Source: an uncultured Ruminococcus sp. (lineage in GTDB: Bacteria; Bacillota; Clostridia; Oscillospirales; Ruminococcaceae). Taken from it: a DNA stretch of 13,168 nt. The position numbers and the translations under genes are program-made. Under the pieces are notes generated by a model. The model had not been told where the DNA came from. It did no database searches and saw only the letters and a list, made by a program, of their open reading frames with translations. Positions 6,410-13,168 of this stretch are shown here, piece by piece. The stretch is taken from the NCBI GenBank assembly GCA_900553675.1, contig USEH01000044.1, positions 1-13,168 of the forward strand, given 5' to 3'. Every line of letters starts with the position of its first letter. Position 1 is the stretch's first letter.

Positions 6410-6465
6410 CTTATCAATCCTTTCCTATGTAAATCGATAATCGCAATTGATAATCGATAAAAGAA
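6410..6465 (-). other. glgD-glgA spacer with repeated ATCGAT/GATAATCG elements
   Basis: This 56-bp AT-rich spacer separates the glgD stop from the glgA start and contains the glgA ribosome site. ATCGAT occurs at 6433-6438 and 6453-6458, and GATAATCG at 6436-6443 and 6449-6456, around a central CAATTG. Together they form an imperfect inverted and direct repeat of about 26 bp. No promoter or U-tract terminator is clear. Its role is unknown and may be only a weak RNA structure. Confidence 0.4.
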
Positions 6466-7590
6466 TTACAGAACGCGCTTTTTCGAGATGTAAAGCGGGC
6501 TTCCCTCGGCACTTGAAATGCAAAGCTCGTCGCCGATCTTAACGTTTTTATCGGTGATGATGTTTGAAATTTCGGTGGACTTGCCTATTTCGGTGTCCTG
6601 CATAAGAATACAATTCTTAACTACCGCGCCCTTTGCAACCTTTACGCCGCGGAAGAGGATGGAGTTTTCAACAATACCGTTGATAACGCAGCCGTCGGCA
6701 ACAAGTGAATTATTCACCGAGCTGTCAAGACCGTATTTTGAAGGTGCGTCGTCTCTTACCTTGGTGTAAACGGGGCGCTTTTTAAGGATAAGCTTTTCAA
6801 GATTCTCGGCGTTGAGCAAGTCCATATTAGCGTCGTAATAGCTTTCAAGGTCGCAGATTCTTCTGTAGTAGCCGGTGTATTCGTAGGTTCGGATGTTTAA
6901 CTTATCCGCCATTGCCTGCAAAACGTCCTTGCCGAAATCGCACTTTCCTCTGGGAACAAGGTCGTCTACCAAGTCGATAAGCAGCTGCTTTTTAAGGATG
7001 ATAACGCCCAGACCCAAGGTGTAATGACCTGCCTTTGCGGGATTGATTATAACCGAGCTTACTCTGCCGTCGCCAAAAGTTTCAAAGCAGAAGGAGTCTG
7101 CTGTCTCGGTGGCGGTATAATCGCCGGTGACGGTTACGCAGGTGATGTCGGCTCCGCTTTCTATGTGAGCGTCGACGACCTTGGATAAATCCTCGCTGGC
7201 GACAACGTTGCAGTCGCACAAAACGACATAATCGCAGGCAGTTTTTACGATATAGCCAATTGCGCCCTTTATTGCTTCAAGCTTGCCGTTGTAAAGACCG
7301 GTTGTTCTGCCGTAGGGCGGAAGGATGGTAAGTCCGCCGTCGGTACGAGCCAGATCCCACTGTCTGCCGGAGCCTACATGGTCTAACAGCGACTGATAAT
7401 TTGATTTTGTTATGATTCCCACGGTTGTCATTCCCGAATTTACCATCGAGGAAAGCTGGAAGTCAATCAGCCTGAACCTTCCGCCGAAGGGAACCGAACC
7501 CATGGTTCTGTTGGATGAAAGCTCAGGAAGAGATTCATCGTGTGAGTTGGCAAAGATTATGCCCAGAACATTTGACATATTATAGCTCAT
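6466..7590 (-). CDS. glgD: ADP-glucose pyrophosphorylase regulatory subunit GlgD
   Basis: This 374-residue GlgC homologue starts at 7590, with AAGGAGGAG about 10 nt upstream and 19 nt after the glgC stop. An N-terminal nucleotidyltransferase-like domain (to about residue 240) shows PFGGRFRLIDFQLSSMVNSGM, GRQWDLARTDGGLTILPPYG and YVVLCDCNVV. A C-terminal left-handed beta-helix follows (NNSLVADGCVINGIVENSILFRG and onward). The catalytic GGxGxRL loop of true pyrophosphorylases is replaced by IFANSHDESLPELSSNRT, and the SGDH-type Asp region reads LCDCN. This is expected for GlgD, which in Bacillota is known to pair with GlgC and raise or regulate its activity while being inactive alone. Its place directly after glgC fits a GlgC/GlgD heteromer. 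Confidence 0.95.
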   Translation of the reverse strand: MSYNMSNVLGIIFANSHDESLPELSSNRTMGSVPFGGRFRLIDFQLSSMVNSGMTTVGIITKSNYQSLLDHVGSGRQWDLARTDGGLTILPPYGRTTGLYNGKLEAIKGAIGYIVKTACDYVVLCDCNVVASEDLSKVVDAHIESGADITCVTVTGDYTATETADSFCFETFGDGRVSSVIINPAKAGHYTLGLGVIILKKQLLIDLVDDLVPRGKCDFGKDVLQAMADKLNIRTYEYTGYYRRICDLESYYDANMDLLNAENLEKLILKKRPVYTKVRDDAPSKYGLDSSVNNSLVADGCVINGIVENSILFRGVKVAKGAVVKNCILMQDTEIGKSTEISNIITDKNVKIGDELCISSAEGSPLYISKKRVL

Positions 7591-7609
7591 AATTTCATTC
7601 TCCTCCTTG

Positions 7610-8812
7610 TTATATGTCCGCCGAGATTATCTGCTTGGGAGCAACAACCTTTCCGGCTCCTACTGTAACATTGTGTCCGACAACGGCTACTCCCCATTCG
7701 TCCTTATTGGCGATGGTTTCGGGTCTTGCGCCGACTACCGCGCCGGCTTCGATAACGCTGTCCTCGCCAACGATGGAGTACTCAACAACCGCGCCCTTTT
7801 TAACGGTCGCGCCGGGCATGAGGATTGAGTCCATAACAACTGCACCCTCTTCGATGGTTACTCCGCCGGAGATGATTGAAAACTCAACCGAACCGTCGAT
7901 AACGCAGCCGGTGGTTACCATAGAGTTCTGAACGGTAGCCTTTTTGCCGATAAGCTGCGGCGCGCGGCTGTCGTTATTGGAATAGATCTTCCATGCGGGG
8001 TCGTAAAGGTCGAGTGAAACTGTGGGGCTTAAAAGATCCATATTTGCTTCCCAAAGGCTGTCTATGGTTCCAACGTCCTTCCAGTAGCCCTCAAAGCGGT
8101 AGGCATAAAGTCTTTCGTGATTTGCAAGAAGCGCCGGGATGATGTTCTTGCCGAAGTCCTTGGTGGCTTCCTTGTCGTTTTCATTGTCTATAAGATACTT
8201 TTTAAGGGTGGGATATGAGAATATGTAAATACCCATCGAAGCAAGAGTGGATTCGGGAACCTTGGGCTTTTCTACAAACTTGGTTATCTCGCCCTCTTCG
8301 TTGGTGGACATGATTCCAAAGCGGGAAGCCTCTTCATATTCAACGTTGAGAACTGCTATTGTGCAGACCGCGTTCTTTTCCTTGTGGTAGCGGAGCATAT
8401 CCGAATAGTCCATCTTGTAGATATGGTCGCCCGAAAGGATTACAACATACTCGGGGTCGTATCTGTCGATAAACGAAAGATTCTGATAGATGGCGTTTGC
8501 GGTACCCTCGTACCACTGAGCGCCGGAGTTGGACTGATAAGGCGGGAGTATATGAACACCGCCGTGGATTCTGTCTAAGTTCCATGCCTGACCGTTTCCG
8601 ATATAATCGTTCAGGACAAGGGGCTGATACTGAGTTAAAACGCCGACTGTGTCAATACCGGAATTGACGCAGTTTGAAAGAGGAAAATCAATGATTCTAT
8701 ACTTTCCTCCATAGGGTACGGCGGGCTTAGCAACGTTCTTTGTCAAGGCATACAATCTTGAACCCTGACCGCCTGCAAGAAGCATTGCTACACATTCTTT
8801 TTTGTTATACAT
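7610..8812 (-). CDS. glgC: Glucose-1-phosphate adenylyltransferase GlgC (ADP-glucose pyrophosphorylase)
   Basis: This 400-residue enzyme makes ADP-glucose and diphosphate from glucose-1-phosphate and ATP, the committed step of bacterial glycogen synthesis. I chose the ATG at 8812 because AAAGGAAG lies 7 nt upstream and the protein then begins [10 protein letters not shown] like its relatives. The in-frame ATG at 8830 overlaps the glgB stop as ATGA but has no ribosome site. Motifs are the nucleotide-binding AGGQGSRL (13-20), [33 protein letters not shown] (100-108), [10 protein letters not shown] with metal-binding Asp129, KFVEKP, and [12 protein letters not shown]-terminal beta-helix built of hexapeptide-like turns ([17 protein letters not shown] and onward) follows. 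All catalytic features are present. It sits between glgB and its partner glgD. Confidence 0.97.
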   Translation of the reverse strand: MYNKKECVAMLLAGGQGSRLYALTKNVAKPAVPYGGKYRIIDFPLSNCVNSGIDTVGVLTQYQPLVLNDYIGNGQAWNLDRIHGGVHILPPYQSNSGAQWYEGTANAIYQNLSFIDRYDPEYVVILSGDHIYKMDYSDMLRYHKEKNAVCTIAVLNVEYEEASRFGIMSTNEEGEITKFVEKPKVPESTLASMGIYIFSYPTLKKYLIDNENDKEATKDFGKNIIPALLANHERLYAYRFEGYWKDVGTIDSLWEANMDLLSPTVSLDLYDPAWKIYSNNDSRAPQLIGKKATVQNSMVTTGCVIDGSVEFSIISGGVTIEEGAVVMDSILMPGATVKKGAVVEYSIVGEDSVIEAGAVVGARPETIANKDEWGVAVVGHNVTVGAGKVVAPKQIISADI

Positions 8813-8826
8813 TAGCGTTCTTCCTT

Positions 8827-10770
8827 TCATTTAACTGACTTTTTGGTTGCTTTTTCTGGCTTATTATTTTCTGTCTGCTTGGGTTTTCTTCCTGTCGGAG
8901 CTTTCTTAACTTTGAAATACATTACCGACATTGCAGGTATATCAATCGCTATCGACTGCTCAAAGCCGTGCATAGGCTCCTTTTCAGCCTTTATCGGAGG
9001 GTTGGCGTAAGGGCTGCCGTCCTTTGAAGAGGAGTTGAACACCTCGGTATAGGTTCCCTTATACGGCACTCCAAAGCGGTAATTTTTGCGTTCCACCGGA
9101 ACAAAGTTGCACACCGCTATTATTTCATGACCCTGATTATCCATTCTGCGGAAGATGATTATGCTTTGAGTGTAATCGTCTGCCGATATCCACTTAAAGC
9201 CCTCCCACGAGTAGTCTTCCTGCCACATCGGGGGGTTATCGAGATAGAATCTGTTAAGATTCTTGACAAATTCCTTGAAATTACGGTGATTCTCAAATTC
9301 ATCAACCAAGAACCATTCAAGACCGGATTCGTAATCCCACTCTCTGAACTGGGCAAATTCTGAACCCATAAACAGCATTTTCTTTCCGGGGTGAGCCATC
9401 ATGTAGCTTAGGAACACCTTATCCTGCGCGAATTTCAGTTCGGTATCACCCGGCATTTTGTTTACAAGCGAGCCTTTTCCGTGAACAACCTCGTCGTGCG
9501 AAATCGGCAGTATGAAATTCTCGGAAAAAGCGTAGAACAGCGAGAAGGTGAGCTGACCGTGATGGTCCTTTCTGAAAAGCGGATCCATCGACATATATTT
9601 CATCATGTCGTTCATCCAGCCCATGTTCCACTTGAAGTTAAAGCCCAGTCCACCGATATCGGTAGGCTTGGTTACGTTGGGCCATGCTGTGGATTCCTCG
9701 GCAATCATTATGGCGTTGGGGATTTTTGCAAAGACCGCTTTGTTGAGCATCTGCAAAAACTCGACCGCTTCAAGGTTTTCATGACCGCCGTTTTTATTGG
9801 GACGCCACTCGCCGCCCTGTCTGTCGTAATCAAGATAGAGCATCGAGGCAACTGCGTCTACACGAAGTCCGTCAACATGGAACTTTTCAAGCCAGTGTAT
9901 AGCGCTGGAAATAAGGAAGGAGCGAACCTCGTTTTTGCCGAAGTCGAACACCCTTGTTCCCCAGCCCTTATGTTCCATTTTTAATGGGTCGGAATACTCG
10001 TAGCAGGGCGAACCGTCGAACTCGTAAAGTCCTGCGCCGTCCTTTGGAAAATGCGCCGGAACCCAGTCTAAAATTACGCCTATTCCAGCCTGATGGAACT
10101 TATCTATCATACTCATAAAGCCTTCGGGTGTGCCGAAGCGGGATGTTGGAGCGAAATATCCCATTACCTGATATCCCCACGAGCCGTCGTAGGGGTACTC
10201 GGTCAGCGGCATGAACTCAACGTGGGTATAGCCCATTTCCTTTATATATGGGATAAGCTCATCAGCCGCCTTTTCGTAGCTGAAAAAGTTGCCGTCGGGG
10301 TATTGCTTCCACGAACCTAAGTTTACCTCGTAGATGTTCATGGGAGCATTATACAGCGGTCTTTGCGTGCGCGAAGCAACCCATTCGCCGTCGTTCCACT
10401 TATAGCCGGATATATCAAATATCTTTGTGCCGGTGGAGGGCTTGGTTTCCATATGCACGCCATATGGGTCCGCCTTCATGCGCTCCGAGCCGTCAAGCCC
10501 TTTAACGCAGTATTTATAGGTTGTAAATTGCTTTATACCCTTTATTTTTGCTTCCCAGATGCCGCCGTAAATCCGCGAGCAGGGGTTTGCGCAAACGCTC
10601 CAGCCGTTGAAATCGCCCGCTACCGAAACGCTTTTTGCATTGGGTGCCCACACCCTGAAAACATATTCGTCCCCCGATATGCAGTGCGCGCCTAAAAAGT
10701 CGCCTGAGCTGTAGTTTGTGCCGGCAAGAAAGCTGTTGATCTGCTGTCTGAGCCAAGTGCTTTCAGACAT
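8827..10770 (-). CDS. glgB: 1,4-alpha-glucan branching enzyme GlgB (GH13)
   Basis: This 647-residue enzyme is the first gene of the operon. It cuts an alpha-1,4 chain and transfers it to an alpha-1,6 position, making glycogen branches. The start at 10770 has AAAGGAAG about 7 nt upstream. A CBM48-type N-terminal domain (about 23-115, with [21 protein letters not shown]) precedes the GH13 barrel. Region I is [10 protein letters not shown] (from Asp235). Region II is DGLRVDAV (Asp305 nucleophile), region III is IAEES (Glu358 acid/base), and region IV is [12 protein letters not shown] (His425, Asp426). The C-terminal beta domain ends in a Lys-rich tail (about 625-647, with [16 protein letters not shown]), probably disordered. 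The length suits the shorter, Bacillota-type GlgB without the extra N-terminal module. Its stop overlaps a possible glgC ATG, consistent with one transcript. Confidence 0.98.
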   Translation of the reverse strand: MSESTWLRQQINSFLAGTNYSSGDFLGAHCISGDEYVFRVWAPNAKSVSVAGDFNGWSVCANPCSRIYGGIWEAKIKGIKQFTTYKYCVKGLDGSERMKADPYGVHMETKPSTGTKIFDISGYKWNDGEWVASRTQRPLYNAPMNIYEVNLGSWKQYPDGNFFSYEKAADELIPYIKEMGYTHVEFMPLTEYPYDGSWGYQVMGYFAPTSRFGTPEGFMSMIDKFHQAGIGVILDWVPAHFPKDGAGLYEFDGSPCYEYSDPLKMEHKGWGTRVFDFGKNEVRSFLISSAIHWLEKFHVDGLRVDAVASMLYLDYDRQGGEWRPNKNGGHENLEAVEFLQMLNKAVFAKIPNAIMIAEESTAWPNVTKPTDIGGLGFNFKWNMGWMNDMMKYMSMDPLFRKDHHGQLTFSLFYAFSENFILPISHDEVVHGKGSLVNKMPGDTELKFAQDKVFLSYMMAHPGKKMLFMGSEFAQFREWDYESGLEWFLVDEFENHRNFKEFVKNLNRFYLDNPPMWQEDYSWEGFKWISADDYTQSIIIFRRMDNQGHEIIAVCNFVPVERKNYRFGVPYKGTYTEVFNSSSKDGSPYANPPIKAEKEPMHGFEQSIAIDIPAMSVMYFKVKKAPTGRKPKQTENNKPEKATKKSVK

Positions 10771-10964
10771 TACATCACTTCCTTTATTAATGTCTTTTTA
10801 TGGCAGAAGCTGTCCCATATATCCAATCGGTTATGCAGACAGACTCTCTCATAATTTTCATACTATTATTATAATAAATTCCGAGCAATATTGCAAGGTT
10901 TTTTGACACATTTTTCAGAAAGTCACATTTTACAACATACAATTTTGTTTATTTTGACGATCGT
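10771..10964 (-). other. glgB leader and spoIIE-glgB intergenic region
   Basis: These 194 bp contain the glg promoter and a leader of about 90 nt before glgB. I see no clear rho-independent terminator for spoIIE between 10964 and the glg promoter, so some read-through from spoIIE into glgB is possible. The leader has only a weak CTGTC/GACAG pairing and no recognisable riboswitch. Confidence 0.5.
10868..10896 (-). promoter_or_regulatory. Promoter of the glgBCDA operon
   Basis: On the minus strand, TTGCAA (10896-10891) is followed after 17 nt by a perfect TATAAT (10873-10868) in an AT-rich setting, about 100 nt upstream of the glgB ATG. A 10-bp palindrome, GCAATATTGC (10885-10894), overlaps the -35 and could be an operator half or chance. 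No other convincing promoter was seen within the operon. Confidence 0.75.
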
Positions 10965-13070
10965 TTATTCCTTATCTGAAAGCTTGATTACCAAAATCGT
11001 AATATCGTCGGCAGTTTCCGAAGTCTGAGCCTTGCAGGCAGCCGTTCCGAGCATGGAAGCAAGCGTTTCGGCGTCCGAATCCATCATGTCACATATGCAG
11101 GACGGCTCTATGCCCATAGCACCGTCGGTCATCATAATAACGGTGTCGCCGCTCTTGGCGGAATAGGATGATTTGACAGCCTCGACGCCGTCCATTATCC
11201 CAGCGGGATATCCTCCGCCGGCAACTATCGCCGCACCGTCCGAGCTGATAACAAAGCTTTTGCAGCCGCCGCATTTGTAGAAATCCATAGCTCCGGTTAT
11301 CAGATTTATCCGCATAAGGTCGAGGGTGGCAAAGCTTTCCTCCTCGATACTGCATTTTAAGTACTCCGCCGAAAGGGTTATGGCAGATTCTGGCGGGAAA
11401 CCCGCCGCAATAAGCTCTTTAAGGGTCTGCACAAGTATTTGCGAGCATATCCCCGCTTCCTCGCCGGTTCCCATGCCGTCAGAAACGGCGGCATAGAGAT
11501 ACTGCCCCGCGCTGAACACGCTCATATAGTCGCCGCTCTGCCCGCCTTGACCGCCCTGCTCGCGCGGCTTTTGAAAGCTGCCCGATTCCGCCGTTATGCC
11601 ACCCGAAGGCATAATTTCAAGCCTTGCATAGCCGCCCGCCTCGCTTCTTACAGCTTTGCGATACTGCCTGCCGGTCTGCATTTCTATGGCTTTTACAAGC
11701 CTTTGACCGCTCACCCTTTCGCCGCTCTTAAAATATGCACGCAAAAAGCCCTCCGGCGAGACGTATACACTGTCTACGCCCGACTGCGGAAGCTCCATAC
11801 GGCTTTCTTCGGTGTGAGTTACCGTTTTTGACAGCGCGGATATCATGGAGCTGAACATATCGCGGCGCTTTAAGGCTTCGGCTTCGTTTGCCGATTCAGA
11901 TTTCAGCTTTCTTTCGGCTTCAGCCGCCGAACGGCGCATCTCGTCAAAATGTATGCAGACGTGAGATGGGGCTTCAATGCTGTTTTCGGAATCGTCCGAA
12001 TAGCAGCCTGTATATTTTTCGCAGTTCATGCAAACTCCGGCGTACACCATGTCTCCCACAGACGGACGTTCGGGGGGCTTGACGGCTTCAAGCCGCTGAG
12101 ATAGCCTTTCAAGAGCGCAAGCCATAAACGCTCCGCGACCGTCGGAAAGCTCGCCTGCGGACGGATTCTGCCTTGCAGCCGTGGGTAAGCTTTCAAGCAT
12201 TTTTTCGGGAAGAAGCGCAAACGCGGCGGCTCCTGCTAAGCTGCATATACAGTCGGCAAGCATACCATCATGCAAGGAAAGTGCAAGAATCAAAGAAACG
12301 GCAAGAGCTGTCCATCCCGCAGCAAATATCCTGCTTTTGCGCACCGCCGACGGACATAGTATCACTGCCAAAGCCGCCGCAAGCGCAAAGGCTGAAAGCC
12401 CGCCTGTTCCGAGAACAAATCCCACGCAGGCGAATCCCGAAAAAAGAGCCGATTCCGCCTTGGGCAGATGATACACAGCCGCCGAAGCTATAAATATCAA
12501 CGCCGCTTTTCCGAGACTGAACCCGCCGCAGCCGTATGCGCAGAGAGCACAGACCGAGAGTGTGAGAAGCGTCTGTATCCCCGACGAATCCATCCCCCTG
12601 ACGTCTGATAAGGAGGGAGTTCTGAACACCGAAGTGAAAGCATACACCGCCATCGCGGAGATTATGCAGCCCAGCGTTGCCGGCAGAACGCTTAAAGCCG
12701 CCTGACCTGCCATCACCGCGAAAATGAGTCTTATGGATAGACTGCAAAGCCCCGAGGACAAAGCCGCCACAAGTGGGAATCTGCGCTTGCTTTCGTCTGC
12801 AAACCATAGCCTTACAAGTATCCCGACCGCCGCGGAGGCAAGCATCGCGACAACGCTCGGTTCAAAACCGAAAATCAGCGATGATATCACCGCTCCCGCA
12901 ACGGTCAGAGAGCCGTAAAACGCGGGAAGACATGCGGCAAGCACCGGCAGGAAAGCTCCCTTCTCTCCGAGTATCGCCGCCGGCATAAGAATGGCTCCCG
13001 CCGCGAGACTTATCAGATATTTTGCCGCTGATTTTGATGTGTTTTTTGCAAGTGCTGACGCTGTTTCCAT
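10965..13070 (-). CDS. spoIIE: Stage II sporulation protein E-like membrane PP2C phosphatase
   Basis: This 701-residue protein resembles SpoIIE. In Bacillus, SpoIIE dephosphorylates the anti-anti-sigma factor SpoIIAA to switch on sigma-F in the forespore, and it also acts at the polar division site. Residues about 15-290 are very hydrophobic and hold roughly eight to ten membrane helices. A middle region contains a Cys cluster (CMNCEKYTGC, 347-356, plus Cys372). The C-terminal PP2C/SpoIIE domain (about 510-701) has SGD (512-514), the metal-binding VSDGMGTG (529-536), FATLDL (580-585), MMTDG (646-650) and ADDIT (687-691). The start at 13070 has AAAGGAA about 11 nt upstream, a wide spacing. The protein is shorter than Bacillus SpoIIE (about 830 residues), mostly through a reduced central region. 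No frameshift is seen. It implies a spore-forming host. Confidence 0.9.
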   Translation of the reverse strand: METASALAKNTSKSAAKYLISLAAGAILMPAAILGEKGAFLPVLAACLPAFYGSLTVAGAVISSLIFGFEPSVVAMLASAAVGILVRLWFADESKRRFPLVAALSSGLCSLSIRLIFAVMAGQAALSVLPATLGCIISAMAVYAFTSVFRTPSLSDVRGMDSSGIQTLLTLSVCALCAYGCGGFSLGKAALIFIASAAVYHLPKAESALFSGFACVGFVLGTGGLSAFALAAALAVILCPSAVRKSRIFAAGWTALAVSLILALSLHDGMLADCICSLAGAAAFALLPEKMLESLPTAARQNPSAGELSDGRGAFMACALERLSQRLEAVKPPERPSVGDMVYAGVCMNCEKYTGCYSDDSENSIEAPSHVCIHFDEMRRSAAEAERKLKSESANEAEALKRRDMFSSMISALSKTVTHTEESRMELPQSGVDSVYVSPEGFLRAYFKSGERVSGQRLVKAIEMQTGRQYRKAVRSEAGGYARLEIMPSGGITAESGSFQKPREQGGQGGQSGDYMSVFSAGQYLYAAVSDGMGTGEEAGICSQILVQTLKELIAAGFPPESAITLSAEYLKCSIEEESFATLDLMRINLITGAMDFYKCGGCKSFVISSDGAAIVAGGGYPAGIMDGVEAVKSSYSAKSGDTVIMMTDGAMGIEPSCICDMMDSDAETLASMLGTAACKAQTSETADDITILVIKLSDKE

Positions 13071-13168
13071 ATTTTTACCATTCCTTTTGTTATGTATTGT
13101 TGGTAGTACTAATATTTGTCTGAAACGATTCCAAAAAGCGCGTGCAAAGCTGCCGTATGATGAGGGTT
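13071..13168. other. Region upstream of spoIIE at the window edge
   Basis: These 98 bp hold the spoIIE ribosome site and part of its promoter region. A minus-strand TTGGAA at about 13133-13128 has no good -10 at the proper distance. I cannot assign a promoter, a Spo0A box or a gene here with confidence. Confidence 0.3.

Noticed and set aside
6466..7590. GlgD as a pseudogene of glgC because the GGxGxRL loop is missing
   Set aside because: Loss of the catalytic loop is the normal state of GlgD. The rest of the protein is well preserved and it partners GlgC.
7587..7598. Three-codon frame ATGAAATTATGA just before glgD, overlapping its start
   Set aside because: GGAGG is only about 3 nt from that ATG, too close for initiation. 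It is probably a chance result of the ribosome site and start spacing.
8813..8830. glgC starting at 8830 with ATGA overlap to glgB
   Set aside because: There is no ribosome site before it, and AAAGGAAG lies ideally before the ATG at 8812. I kept the shorter protein.
10903..10908. Plus-strand TTGACA upstream of the spoIIE 3' end
   Set aside because: No -10 lies at proper spacing and it would only drive antisense transcription into spoIIE.
13110..13125. Possible Spo0A box (plus-strand TTTGTCTGAA) upstream of spoIIE
   Set aside because: It has an extra base compared with the TGTCGAA core, and the matching promoter elements are unclear.

Overview
The window looks like chromosomal DNA of a Gram-positive, spore-forming Clostridia member. 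An Oscillospirales/Ruminococcaceae-type gut bacterium is my best guess. The reasons are strong AGGAGG-type ribosome sites, a SpoIIE-type sporulation phosphatase, a Bacillota-type glgB-glgC-glgD-glgA glycogen operon including the non-catalytic GlgD partner, an OadG-like sodium-pump subunit, and a DUF4349 lipoprotein. I see no tRNA, rRNA, CRISPR array, phage gene or insertion sequence. It is mostly core genome.

Layout, left to right. (1) 1-207, minus: the 5' part of an OadG-like small membrane protein, cut by the window edge, with its own promoter. (2) 506-1991, plus: an apparent operon of a DUF4349 lipoprotein followed by two tandem paralogous single-pass mini-proteins, each overlapping its upstream gene, ending in a strong rho-independent terminator. 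(3) 2071-2730, minus: a HAD phosphatase, convergent with that operon. (4) 2862-4895, plus: recG, divergent from the HAD gene, with two face-to-face sigma-A-type promoters in the 131-bp gap. (5) A bidirectional terminator region at 4916-4995. (6) 5012-10770, minus: the glycogen operon, transcribed glgB > glgC > glgD > glgA from one clear promoter at 10868-10896. (7) 10965-13070, minus: a spoIIE-like gene, upstream of and in the same direction as glgB.

In the glycogen operon, GlgC with GlgD would make ADP-glucose, GlgA would polymerise it and GlgB would branch the chain. No glycogen phosphorylase or debranching enzyme is in the window. The most notable observation is in glgA. The reading frame is intact and family-like throughout, but the loop that normally reads about MPS-RFEPCGLS-Q reads MPS-Q. 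Eight residues are missing in frame, including the glutamate known to be essential in this glycosyltransferase family. The Lys of the N-terminal KTGGL motif is also replaced by Ala. As written, this GlgA should be inactive or strongly altered, unless the 24-nt gap is an assembly error.

I found no convincing wholly new multi-gene system. The least characterised stretch is the lipoprotein plus tandem mini-protein operon at 506-1991.
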